This document shows positions 38,401-46,389 of a stretch of DNA of 64,000 nt, piece by piece (positions within the stretch are counted from its first letter, which is position 1; the number at the start of each line of letters is the position of its first letter). The DNA is taken from the NCBI RefSeq assembly GCF_008000995.1, contig NZ_CP042828.1, forward strand, positions 2,108,001 through 2,172,000, given 5' to 3'. This DNA is from Ruania zhangjianzhongii (GTDB lineage Bacteria; Actinomycetota; Actinomycetes; Actinomycetales; Beutenbergiaceae). The position numbers and the translations under genes were made by a program. The notes under the pieces are model-generated. The model was given only the letters and a program-made list of their open reading frames with translations, searched no databases and was not told the DNA's origin.

Positions 38401-41400
38401 GGTGTGATCCCACCGCCGATGACCAACCGTGACCCGGTGGTGGTCAACGACGAGGTCACCGTGCGCCCGGAGCGCGAGGTGGTGGTGGACGTGCTCGGCA
38501 ACGACACCGACCCGGACGGCGACCAGCTGGCCCTGGACGACCCGGCCTTCGGTGCGACCGACGGGCTGGAACCGGAGATCCAGGACGGGAACGTCGCGAT
38601 CACCACACCTTCGGAACCGGGTACCTACTTGGTGGAGTACAACGCGACCGACCTGCACGGCGGGACTGCCTCCGGACTGCTGACCGTGGAGGTCGACCCG
38701 GACTCCACCCCGCAGGCCCCCGTCGCCGTCGACGACGTCGTGCCACCGAACGCCATCCTGGACCGTACCGAGGTGGGGGTCGAGGTGCTGCCGAACGACT
38801 ACGACCCGGACGGCAGCCCGGAGGGTCTGACCGTCTCGGTGCCGGACGGGCAGGACGGGGTGCGCGCCGTCGACGACATGGTGGAGATCCAGCTACGCGA
38901 CACACGCCAGGTGGTGACCTACCAGATCACCGATGAGGACGGCCTGACCTCGTATGCCTTCATCGACGTTCCCGGGCTGACCGATACCGGCCCGGTGCTG
39001 CGCCCGGACGCGCCGCCGATCGAGGTGGAAGCCGGGGTCGCGCAGACCCTGGAGCTGGAGGACTACGTCGTTTCCCTCAGCGGCGCCCCGGTGCAGCTGG
39101 CGGACACCACCTCGGTCCGGGCCACGAACTCCGACGGGTCCAACCCGGTGGTGGACGCGAACACCCTCCAGTTCACCTCCGACCCGAACTACGTCGGCGC
39201 GGCGACGCTCACCTTCGAGGTGACCGACGCCGAGGACCTCAATGCCGACGGCATCCTCACCTCGGTGCTTACCTTGGACATCCGGGTGTACTCGGACGAG
39301 AACCGCCCGCCGCGGATGCGAAACGGTGCGGTTTCTGCGGAGGTGGGCGGTGAGTCGGTCAGCCTGGACCTCGCCCGGCTGGCAGAGGACCCGGACGGCC
39401 AGTCCACCGACCTGGACTTCGAGATCGCCGAGCAGACGCCCGGCTTCGAGTCCTCGCTGGACGGCTACATCCTGACCGTGACCGCGAACGACGACACGCT
39501 CGCCGGCACGGTCGAGGAGCTGCCGATCCAGGTGACCGACGGCGATTCCGAGCCGGTCGCCGCCGAGATCGAGCTCACCGCTACCGCGAGCAACCGTCCG
39601 CTGATCCAGACCAACTCCGACGACGTCGGAGAGGTGAATCAGGGCGAGGCGCAGACCGTGGACGTGCTCGCGAACGACTCCAACCCGTTCCCGGACGACG
39701 AACGGCAGATCACCGGGGTGGAGATCACCCAGGGGCAGGGCACTGCGCAGGTGGATGGTGACCAGGTCACCTTCACCCCGGACGAGAACTTCGTCGGGCG
39801 GATGACCCTGGTGTACACCGTGGTGGACGTGACCGGCGACCCGGACCGTGAGGTGCAGGGGCAGGTCACCGCTGCTGTGCTCGGCGCACCGGAACCGCCG
39901 ACCATCCCGCTGGTGCAGTCGGTGGGTAACGGCCAGGTGGCGCTGAGCTGGACCGCTCCGGAGGACAACGGCTCTCCGATCACCGGGTACACGGTGCAGT
40001 ACAACGGCGGATCGCAGGAGTGCAGCACCACCACGTGCACCATCAACGGGCTGACCAACGGCACGACGTACACCTTCACCGCGATCGCGAACAACGACGT
40101 CGGCCCGTCGGAGGAGAGCGCGGCCTCCGCTGAGGCCACTCCGGACATGCGCCCGGAAGCGCCTGGCCCGCCGACGGTGGAGTACGGCGACGGTGAGCTC
40201 ACGCTGAACTGGAACGAGCCGGTGAACGAGGGCACCCCGATCACGTCCTATGACGTGCGGATCAGCCCGAGCGAGGGCACCAGCCAGCAGTCGGTGAACG
40301 GCACGTCGATGACATGGACGGGGCTGACGAACGGGCGGAACTACACGTTCCAGGTGCGGGCGATCAACGATGCCCCGGAGCCCGGGCTGTGGAGCTCCTG
40401 GTCGGCGGCGGAGCACCCCTCCGGTCCACCGGCACAGCCGGCCGCACCGGAGACCACCCGTATCGATGACGCCGACGGTGGCCGGCTGATGGTGCAGTGG
40501 GCCCAGCCCGACAACAACGGCGACCCGATCTCCTCCTATGAGTTGCGGATGTATCGGGATGGCGATCGGGTGCAGACCTTCACTCCCGGGGGCGCTGCGC
40601 TCGCCCGCGAGGTGGAGGTGGAGAACGCGCACGACTACTCCTTCACCCTGGTCGCGATCAACCGCTCCGGGGAGTCGGAGATGTCGGCGCGCTCGGCCGA
40701 GGTGCGGTCCTTCGGTAAACCCGGCCGGGTGGGGAACGTGAGCGCGAGTCCCACCGGTGCGGACAACACGGCGACGGTGAGCCACAACGAGCCGTCGAGC
40801 AACGGTCAGGCGATCAGCAGGTACGAGTACCGGCTGAACGGTGGCAGCGTGCAGTCGCTGCCCAGCGGCGGCACCATCAAGGTCCCGAATGACGGGGAAA
40901 ACTACACGGTCCAGGTGCGCGCGTGTAACACGTACTGCGGTGCCTGGAGCCAGTCCTCGGATTCGTTCCGCACGTATGGCCCACCGGGTGAGCCAAGTAT
41001 CACCTCTTCGGCCGATGGTCAGCAGGTGACTTTCCGCTGGAGCGCTCCCGGTGGGAACGGTGCGACGATCGAGCGCAGTCAGTACCGCGTCCGGGTGAAC
41101 AACGGCAGCTGGAGCTCGTGGCAGAACGCCAGCCCGTCCGACTCGGTGAACCGGAACGCGGGCTGGGAGGACAATCACCACATCCAGGTCCGCGTCGAGA
41201 ACAACCACGGCCAGACCGGCCCAACGAACTCGCGATCGGAGCAAGCCGAGGCGGACCCGACGCCGCCGGAGCCTGAGGTGACCCTGGGTGTCAACCGTGG
41301 TGCTCACGAGACGTGCGACGGCGGCGGCGATTGCTACCACGTGATCCTCACCTACGAGAACCTTCCAAGTGTCTCCGGTGGCTACACCGTCAGTTTTGAC

Positions 41401-41571
41401 GCTGGCAGCTACGCGGGTTGCTCGCACAATGACTCGAGCAGCGGCGTGAACATCTCCGACAACGGCACCTATGACACGAACTCCTGGTACGGCAGCGGCT
41501 GCTATGGCGAACCCATCAGGTGGACGGTGACAGGTGGCGGTGAGACGTACAGAGCCACAGTGGACTGGTAG
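35500..41571 (+). CDS. Giant exported Ig-like/fibronectin type III repeat protein
   Basis: A 2023-residue protein. An N-terminal export signal or anchor (helix about 18-36, then ATAD) precedes a 350-residue strand-rich domain that looks like a beta-propeller (GVWVSNNQSILVGRL, TAYGLDPQGGQLL). A run of eight Glu (about 375-382) leads to eleven Ig/cadherin-like modules (about 400-1465), most starting NRxPVAxxD and carrying VLxNDxDPDGD, a likely calcium site. Five FN3 modules follow (about 1466-1920; SWTAPEDNGSPITGYTV), and a C-terminal cysteine-containing domain ends the protein with no LPxTG or membrane anchor. It probably spans or coats the envelope. Position between kinase and MoxR suggests a role with the secretion system. 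Confidence 0.85.
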   Translation: MTIRSGLRQHKRAVASVTTMSLVVGTVVALSLSYDGVATADVDLNDGGVWVSNNQSILVGRLNYPIGEIDASFAAQSQDVDLLQREDVVFVHDRAAGGLQRVDPASVTVQGGMVPLPGEADVQLGDQTIGVLVPGTGEWRVLGLDELDVLAEASEDPQAILDEGAAQAIADDGTAYGLDPQGGQLLTFAPGQRTEPEVTEWAVPEGETQLTVVGNEVVSLTYDPADESLTLQQADSEPVDLTGLGVDGATARLQTPSVGGEVVALATSDALVTVPLDDGEPRVEQPASPGEPAQPVQVAGCVHGAWASGASDYLRVCGDDAAQQLPVPESTGGELKFRVNRSHVVLNELSTGNAWMIEDALILVNNWEDITPPTEEEEEEEEDSQDLEEREIELDREAENRDPVAQADTFGVRPGRTVVLPVLDNDSDADGDLLTVSGFENLSESVGVVEPILGGRALQIRVAGGASGSLSFEYTVDDGRDGSDTATVELQVRAESENSAPEQVREIEASVTAGATTKVNLLDDVHDPDGDALYVTRTLDAAGLNVVANPNGLITITDPGVQPGIHQVRVEVSDGSDTSEVVVDVEVLPDAPQPPTAVFDFETAFAGQTVQINPVANDQDPNDKPLRLANVGAAEGATVSQNTDGTTFSFTAEAAGDYYMTYVVADDDGLSATGLVRVSVRAPQDNEPVAVGDTALLPPGGTVLVDVLENDYDPAGGVLAIQQIDVPSGYGLRVAILDHRILRISSERALPGPVSIPYTVSNGTASSDGEVLVLPMEGTAESQAPVAVADTARVRAGDQVTIPVLANDSHPNGLEFSLDEELAETPDDGLMFTAGEVVRFRAPEEAGTVTAVYSITDENGRPSSNRITITVQARADDANTPPEPQNVETRAFAGERIRIPILTYGIDPDGDSVQLLGIDTAPSLGRIVEVGATYIDYQAFTDSAGTDEFTFAVRDRLGSIATADITVGVIPPPMTNRDPVVVNDEVTVRPEREVVVDVLGNDTDPDGDQLALDDPAFGATDGLEPEIQDGNVAITTPSEPGTYLVEYNATDLHGGTASGLLTVEVDPDSTPQAPVAVDDVVPPNAILDRTEVGVEVLPNDYDPDGSPEGLTVSVPDGQDGVRAVDDMVEIQLRDTRQVVTYQITDEDGLTSYAFIDVPGLTDTGPVLRPDAPPIEVEAGVAQTLELEDYVVSLSGAPVQLADTTSVRATNSDGSNPVVDANTLQFTSDPNYVGAATLTFEVTDAEDLNADGILTSVLTLDIRVYSDENRPPRMRNGAVSAEVGGESVSLDLARLAEDPDGQSTDLDFEIAEQTPGFESSLDGYILTVTANDDTLAGTVEELPIQVTDGDSEPVAAEIELTATASNRPLIQTNSDDVGEVNQGEAQTVDVLANDSNPFPDDERQITGVEITQGQGTAQVDGDQVTFTPDENFVGRMTLVYTVVDVTGDPDREVQGQVTAAVLGAPEPPTIPLVQSVGNGQVALSWTAPEDNGSPITGYTVQYNGGSQECSTTTCTINGLTNGTTYTFTAIANNDVGPSEESAASAEATPDMRPEAPGPPTVEYGDGELTLNWNEPVNEGTPITSYDVRISPSEGTSQQSVNGTSMTWTGLTNGRNYTFQVRAINDAPEPGLWSSWSAAEHPSGPPAQPAAPETTRIDDADGGRLMVQWAQPDNNGDPISSYELRMYRDGDRVQTFTPGGAALAREVEVENAHDYSFTLVAINRSGESEMSARSAEVRSFGKPGRVGNVSASPTGADNTATVSHNEPSSNGQAISRYEYRLNGGSVQSLPSGGTIKVPNDGENYTVQVRACNTYCGAWSQSSDSFRTYGPPGEPSITSSADGQQVTFRWSAPGGNGATIERSQYRVRVNNGSWSSWQNASPSDSVNRNAGWEDNHHIQVRVENNHGQTGPTNSRSEQAEADPTPPEPEVTLGVNRGAHETCDGGGDCYHVILTYENLPSVSGGYTVSFDAGSYAGCSHNDSSSGVNISDNGTYDTNSWYGSGCYGEPIRWTVTGGGETYRATVDW

Positions 41572-41629
41572 GCAGGGTAAGACGGATACAGCAGAATCTC
41601 TCCACGGGACAAGGACGGCAGCACAGCAG

Positions 41630-42637
41630 ATGACAGCAGCAGTTACCGGGCAGCAGGCCCCGGTCACCCCCGACCAGGCCAGCTGGTTCGCTGAGACGTT
41701 CGAGCGGCTGGTTGGCAACATCTCCGCCGCCGTGCTCGGCAAGGACCACGTGGTGCGGCTGACGCTGACCTGCCTGCTCTCCAGCGGACACCTGCTGCTC
41801 GAGGACTTCCCGGGGACGGGAAAGACCTCGCTGGCCCGCGCCGTCGCCGCTACGGTCCAGGCCAGCCACTCCCGGATCCAGTTCACACCGGACCTGCTGC
41901 CCTCGGACGTGACCGGGGTGACCATCTACGACCAGAAGTCGCAGAAGTTCGAGTTCCACCCGGGCCCGATCTTCGCCTCGGTGATGCTGGCCGACGAGAT
42001 CAACCGTGCCTCGCCGAAGACCCAGTCCGCACTCCTTGAGGTGATGGAGGAAGGCCGGGTGACCATCGACGGCCACCCGCACGAGGTGCCGAAGCCGTTC
42101 ATCGTGCTCGCCACCCAGAACCCGGTGGAGCAGGCCGGTACCTACCGGCTGCCGGAGGCGCAGCTGGACCGGTTCCTGATGTGCACCACCCTCGGCTACC
42201 CCGACGAAGCCGCCACCGTGGAGATCCTCAGCGGTTCCGCAGTGCGCGACCGCACCGCTGCCCTGACTCCGGTGATCACCGCCGCCGCAGTGGTGGACAT
42301 GGCCAACCTCGCCTCCGGGGTGCACGTGGACCCGGCCGTGCTCACCTATATCACCAAGCTGGTGGAGAGTACCCGCACCGCACCTGAGATCGCGCTCGGC
42401 GCCTCGGTGCGTGGGGCGCTCGCTCTGGTTCGCTGCGCGAAGACGTGGGCCGCGGCCAACGGGCGGCACTATGTGATTCCGGACGACGTCAAGGCGCTCG
42501 TCCAGCCCGTGCTGGCGCACCGGCTGGTGCTCGACGCTGAGGCCGAGTTCGAGGGCGCCGACGCGAACAAGGTCCTCACCCGGCTCGTTTCCGAGATCGC
42601 TCCGCCATCTCAGCGCGGTACCGCCCAGGCCCGGTGA
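41630..42637 (+). CDS. MoxR-family AAA+ ATPase
   Basis: A 335-residue MoxR ATPase: Walker A EDFPGTGKTSLARA, Walker B MLADEINRASPKTQ, sensor 1 FIVLATQNPVEQAGTY and the arginine-bearing LPEAQLDRFLM. MoxR proteins act as chaperones for assembling or metallating partner proteins and nearly always sit beside DUF58 genes, as here. ATG 41630 is preferred (AAGGA 14 bases upstream); the frame remains open upstream to 41534, inside the giant gene's end. It lies 58 bp after the giant gene and may share its promoter. Confidence 0.93.
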   Translation: MTAAVTGQQAPVTPDQASWFAETFERLVGNISAAVLGKDHVVRLTLTCLLSSGHLLLEDFPGTGKTSLARAVAATVQASHSRIQFTPDLLPSDVTGVTIYDQKSQKFEFHPGPIFASVMLADEINRASPKTQSALLEVMEEGRVTIDGHPHEVPKPFIVLATQNPVEQAGTYRLPEAQLDRFLMCTTLGYPDEAATVEILSGSAVRDRTAALTPVITAAAVVDMANLASGVHVDPAVLTYITKLVESTRTAPEIALGASVRGALALVRCAKTWAAANGRHYVIPDDVKALVQPVLAHRLVLDAEAEFEGADANKVLTRLVSEIAPPSQRGTAQAR

Positions 42638-42662
42638 GGGCGCCGCTGCGCGCCGATACCTG

Positions 42663-43919
42663 ATGAGCACCCCTACCGAGACCCGGCGAAGCCACACCAC
42701 GGCGTCGGCCACCAGTTCGATCACGCGTGCGGTGGCCGGGCTGCGCGACCCGTTGCGGCGGACCACCTCGGTGCTCAGCTGGATCACCCGCGCAGCCTGG
42801 ATCATGCTGGTGTTCGGGGTGGCAGCCTGGATCGCCGGGGTGCAGCTGGGCTGGCTGGAGCTGGTGGTGCTCGGTGTCGGCATGATCGCCGTGCTGGTGG
42901 CGAGCGCATTCTTCGCCATCGGACGCCACCCGTACGCGATCACGCTGCGGCTGCGCGAGGGTCGCGTGGTGGTGGGCGACCGCGCCATGGGCGGTATCGA
43001 TGTGCGCAACACCGGTTCCGTGCCCGTGCTGCCCGCCCGGCTGGAGCTCCCGGTGGGTCCGGTGACTGCGAGGTTCGCACTGCCGGCGCTCGCCCCAGGC
43101 GGCGAGCACGACGAGCTCTTCGCAATCCCCACCGACCGGCGGGGCGTGCTGGTGGTCGGCCCGGTGCGATCGGTACGTGGCGACCCGTTCGGGCTGATCC
43201 GGCGTGCCGTGCAGTGGACCGAACCCGAGGACCTGTACGTGCACCCGCGCACCACTCGCCTGGGCTCGGCCTCGGCCGGGTTCCTGCACGACCTAGAGGG
43301 ACGCGTCTCCCGGGAGATCACCAACGCTGACCTGTCCTTCCACGCCCTGCGCGAGTACGTGCCCGGTGACGACCGCCGGTATGTGCACTGGCGGTCCTCC
43401 GCGCGGGTGGGTGAGCTGATGGTGCGGCAGTTCGAGGAGACCCGGCGCACCCACCTGGTCACCGCACTGTCCGTGAACGAGCGCGACTACGCCGAGGAGG
43501 ACGAGTTCGAGCTCGCGATCAGCGCCGTCGGCTCGCTCGGCCTGCACACCCTCGGCACCGAGGCGGAGCTGAGCGCGCTGACCCAGCAGCGGGCGATCAA
43601 CGTGCGCAGCCCGCGGGCGCTGCTCGATGACCTCACCCGGCTGGACAGCAAGCGCATGCCGGCCGGTGTGGTGGACCTGGCCCGGACTGTGACCAAGGAT
43701 GCGATGCGCGCCACGATCGCGATCGTGGTGTGTGGCTCGGCCGTCTCCGCGCACCAGATCCGGGCGGCGGGTGCGGTGTTGCCCAGCGGTGTCCGGGCGC
43801 TGGCGATCCAGTGCCGGATGGGTGCGGAGATGCGGGCTCACCGGCTCGGTGCGGTGACCGTGCTCGAGCTCGGCCGGCTGGAGGACCTGCCGCGCGGCTT
43901 CCGAAGGCTGAAAGCATGA
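42663..43919 (+). CDS. DUF58 domain membrane protein
   Basis: A 418-residue protein with two helices near the N-terminus (about 40-85) followed by a beta-rich stretch (RLREGRVVVGDRAMGGIDV) and the DUF58 signature FHALREYVPGDDRRYVHWRSSARVGELMVRQFEE. The C-terminal third looks like a vWA-type fold. It partners MoxR and the transglutaminase-like protein next door. The ribosome site is poor, suggesting coupling with moxR. Confidence 0.9.
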   Translation: MSTPTETRRSHTTASATSSITRAVAGLRDPLRRTTSVLSWITRAAWIMLVFGVAAWIAGVQLGWLELVVLGVGMIAVLVASAFFAIGRHPYAITLRLREGRVVVGDRAMGGIDVRNTGSVPVLPARLELPVGPVTARFALPALAPGGEHDELFAIPTDRRGVLVVGPVRSVRGDPFGLIRRAVQWTEPEDLYVHPRTTRLGSASAGFLHDLEGRVSREITNADLSFHALREYVPGDDRRYVHWRSSARVGELMVRQFEETRRTHLVTALSVNERDYAEEDEFELAISAVGSLGLHTLGTEAELSALTQQRAINVRSPRALLDDLTRLDSKRMPAGVVDLARTVTKDAMRATIAIVVCGSAVSAHQIRAAGAVLPSGVRALAIQCRMGAEMRAHRLGAVTVLELGRLEDLPRGFRRLKA

Positions 43920-44004
43920 GCGCGAGGAGCCCCCGCGTAGTCGTCGCGAGGGACGAGTGGCGGCGGAGTGAGGCACCGCAGGGCTTGTGCACGAGGAGCA
44001 CAGC

Positions 44005-46290
44005 ATGAGCGCGGGCACTCCCGCTGCCGCCGCACGCCGCCGCGACCAGCGGGTAGAGAGCGCGCGTGCGAAGCTACTTGACCCACTACGCACCTGGGCG
44101 ACCCGACGCCACGTGATCAACGCCGTCGTGCCGTTGCTCCTTCTCGGCATGGCCACCGCACCCCTGCAGGCGGTCTACCTGGACGCTGGCCTCTACGTGA
44201 CGGTGATCGGTGGCCTGCTCCTCGGCGGGGCGATCGCCGTGGCCGGCGCCGCCTACCGGCTCAGCGTGCTCACCATCATCGCCGCCAGTGTGGTGGGCTT
44301 CTTCGTCTTCGGCGCCCTGGCCGCCCCGTCGACGGCGTTGCTCGGGGTGATCCCCACACCGCGCACCTGGCAGGTGATGGGGCTGGGCATGGTGACCGTG
44401 TGGAAGCACGTGCTGACTGTCACCCCACCGCTGGGCGCCGGGGGAGTAGTGCTGCTCCTGCCGTACGTGCTCACCTTCGTGGGCGCCGTGCTCGCCGTGA
44501 CCATCTCCCTGCGCGCCCGGCGGCGCTACAGCCTCAGCCTGCTCGTCCCCGCAGTGGTGCTCGCCGTTGCCATCCTGTTCGCCACCCACCTGCCCGTGCT
44601 CGCCGGGGTGCTCGGTGTGCTGGCCGTGCTGATCACCATCACCTGGGTGGCCTGGCGTGCCGGCCGGCTGGAGCTCAACCGTGTGCTGGCTGTGGCGATC
44701 GTGCTGGGTGTGGCCGCACTCGGTGGCACCGCCGCCTCGGTGTTCGCGGTACCGGAGGCACCACGGGTGGTGCTGCGCGACTACGTCGAACCACCGCCGG
44801 ACCCACAGGACCTGCCCAGCCCGCTCGCGGGATACCGGGAGTACGCCGACGACCTGGCCGAGACCGACCTGTTCACCGTGGAGGGGCTTCCCGAGGGCGA
44901 GACCCGGCTCCGGCTGGCCGCCTTGGACACCTACAACGGCATGGTCTGGAGCGTGACCGGCGAGTCCACGCCCGGGACCGGAGTGTTCCGGCGGATCGGG
45001 GAACGGATCGAGGTGGAGGTCCCGGAGAACGCCTACACGCTGGACGTGTCCGTCTCCGGCTACCAGGACCGTTGGGTGCTCAACTCCGGCGGCAGCGTGG
45101 ACGTCAACTTCCTCACCGGGCAGACCCAGGAGCTCACCGATAGCTTCTACTACAACAGCGCCACCGACACCGGTCTGGTGATGGCCGGGCTCTCCGAAGG
45201 GGACGACTTCGAGGTGGTGGCGGACCCGAGCGCCCAGGTGGACGCCGAGGACGTCACCGAGCTGGCCGTGGCGGATGTGACCGTGCCGGAGCCGCAGAAC
45301 GTGCCGGACGCGATCGGCACCATGGCGAGTGGGTTCTCTGAGGACGCGAACACCCCGTACGCCAAGATCGAGGCGATTGCGGCAGCACTGAGCACGCAGG
45401 GGTTCTTCTCCCATGGGCTCGAAGGCGAGGTGCCGTCCCGGCCCGGGCACGGTGAGGCGCGGCTGCAGGAGATGCTCGAGGGTGAGCAGATGGTCGGTGA
45501 CGCCGAGCAGTACGCCGCCGCGATGGCCCTGATGGTGCGGGCGCTGGGGTATCCCGCGCGGGTGGTGCTCGGCTTCAATGTGCCGGACGCGGGGACGGTG
45601 ACGCTCACCGGGAACGATGTGACCGCCTGGGTGGAGGTGCCGTTCGAGGGGGTCGGCTGGGTGCCGTTCTTCCCCACCCCGGACGAGGACCAGATCCCGC
45701 AGGCGGAGGATCCCGATCCGGCCGACCACCCGCAGCCGCAGGTGCTGCAGCCGCCGCCTCCGCCGGAAGAACCGCCGGACGTGCCGCCGCAGGACCGGGA
45801 CGACACCCAGGTGGACAACCAGAACTACAGCAAGGAGGGCGACCCCGTCCTCTGGCCAATTATCACCGCCGCCGTGGGGGTGCCGCTCCTGCTGCTCCTC
45901 AGCCCGTTCCTGGTGATCCTGCTCGCCAAGGCGCTCAGGCGCCGCCGGCGCCGGACCCGGGGGAGCACCGTGGAGCGGATCAGTGGCGGCTGGGACGAGT
46001 TGCGGGACGTGCTGGTGGACCTGCGCCTGCCGGTGGCAGCGGGGAAGACCCGGCGGGAAGCCGCGGTCGATGTGCACGGCCGGGCCCCCGGTGCCGGGGT
46101 GCTGACCCTGGCCACCCGGGCGGATGCCGCGGTGTTCGCTCCGGAGGACCCGGACGAGGAGCAGGCCGGCCAGTACTGGCAGGACGTCCAGCGCGCCGGG
46201 CCCAGCATCGCCGCCACCATGCCCCGGCGGCACCGGCTGCGAGCCCGGCTGTCCGGGCGGTCGCTGCGGCGCAAGCGGCGCCAGAAGTAG
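44005..46290 (+). CDS. Transglutaminase-fold membrane protein lacking its catalytic triad
   Basis: A 761-residue TgpA-like protein: six to seven helices in the first 245 residues, an external region with the transglutaminase core (about 480-560), a Pro-rich linker (PPPPPEEPPDVPP), one more helix (about 610-640) and a basic cytosolic tail. In the core the cysteine is A500 (GDAEQYAAAM, normally G-x-CEQ), the histidine is T540 (NDVTAWVEV, normally H-AWVEV) and the aspartate is F556 (GWVPFFPTP, normally DPT). All three catalytic positions are lost while the surrounding fold is kept, so it is probably a structural or binding pseudoenzyme. ATG 44005 follows GAGGAG; a GTG at 43987 is in frame. Confidence 0.88.
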   Translation: MSAGTPAAAARRRDQRVESARAKLLDPLRTWATRRHVINAVVPLLLLGMATAPLQAVYLDAGLYVTVIGGLLLGGAIAVAGAAYRLSVLTIIAASVVGFFVFGALAAPSTALLGVIPTPRTWQVMGLGMVTVWKHVLTVTPPLGAGGVVLLLPYVLTFVGAVLAVTISLRARRRYSLSLLVPAVVLAVAILFATHLPVLAGVLGVLAVLITITWVAWRAGRLELNRVLAVAIVLGVAALGGTAASVFAVPEAPRVVLRDYVEPPPDPQDLPSPLAGYREYADDLAETDLFTVEGLPEGETRLRLAALDTYNGMVWSVTGESTPGTGVFRRIGERIEVEVPENAYTLDVSVSGYQDRWVLNSGGSVDVNFLTGQTQELTDSFYYNSATDTGLVMAGLSEGDDFEVVADPSAQVDAEDVTELAVADVTVPEPQNVPDAIGTMASGFSEDANTPYAKIEAIAAALSTQGFFSHGLEGEVPSRPGHGEARLQEMLEGEQMVGDAEQYAAAMALMVRALGYPARVVLGFNVPDAGTVTLTGNDVTAWVEVPFEGVGWVPFFPTPDEDQIPQAEDPDPADHPQPQVLQPPPPPEEPPDVPPQDRDDTQVDNQNYSKEGDPVLWPIITAAVGVPLLLLLSPFLVILLAKALRRRRRRTRGSTVERISGGWDELRDVLVDLRLPVAAGKTRREAAVDVHGRAPGAGVLTLATRADAAVFAPEDPDEEQAGQYWQDVQRAGPSIAATMPRRHRLRARLSGRSLRRKRRQK

Positions 46291-46329
46291 CGGTGGCGGC
46301 ACGGTCGCCGCGGCCGTGAGGGCAGCGCC

Positions 46330-46384
46330 GACTGGCCAAAATCCGTTGCCCGGTTCGCTACCGGGCAACGAGTTTTGACCAGTC
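46330..46384. terminator. Bidirectional terminator between the pseudo-transglutaminase and eccC
   Basis: CGTTGCCCGG (46344-46353) pairs with CCGGGCAACG (46361-46370) around a 7-base loop, and after a 2-base bulge CAAAA pairs with TTTTG and GACTGG with CCAGTC. The stem is over 20 bp and provides a T-run on either strand. It separates convergent genes. Confidence 0.88.
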
Positions 46385-46389
46385 GCGCC

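Noticed and set aside
35512-41925. Minus-strand open frames of over 1000 residues opposite the giant Ig/FN3 gene
   Set aside because: Codon-position shadow of a GC-rich gene; the translated products are low-complexity and show no motifs.
43916-44008. Short ORF (about 30 codons) between the DUF58 and transglutaminase-like genes
   Set aside because: It starts inside the DUF58 stop region, lacks its own ribosome site and has no family likeness; treated as spacer.
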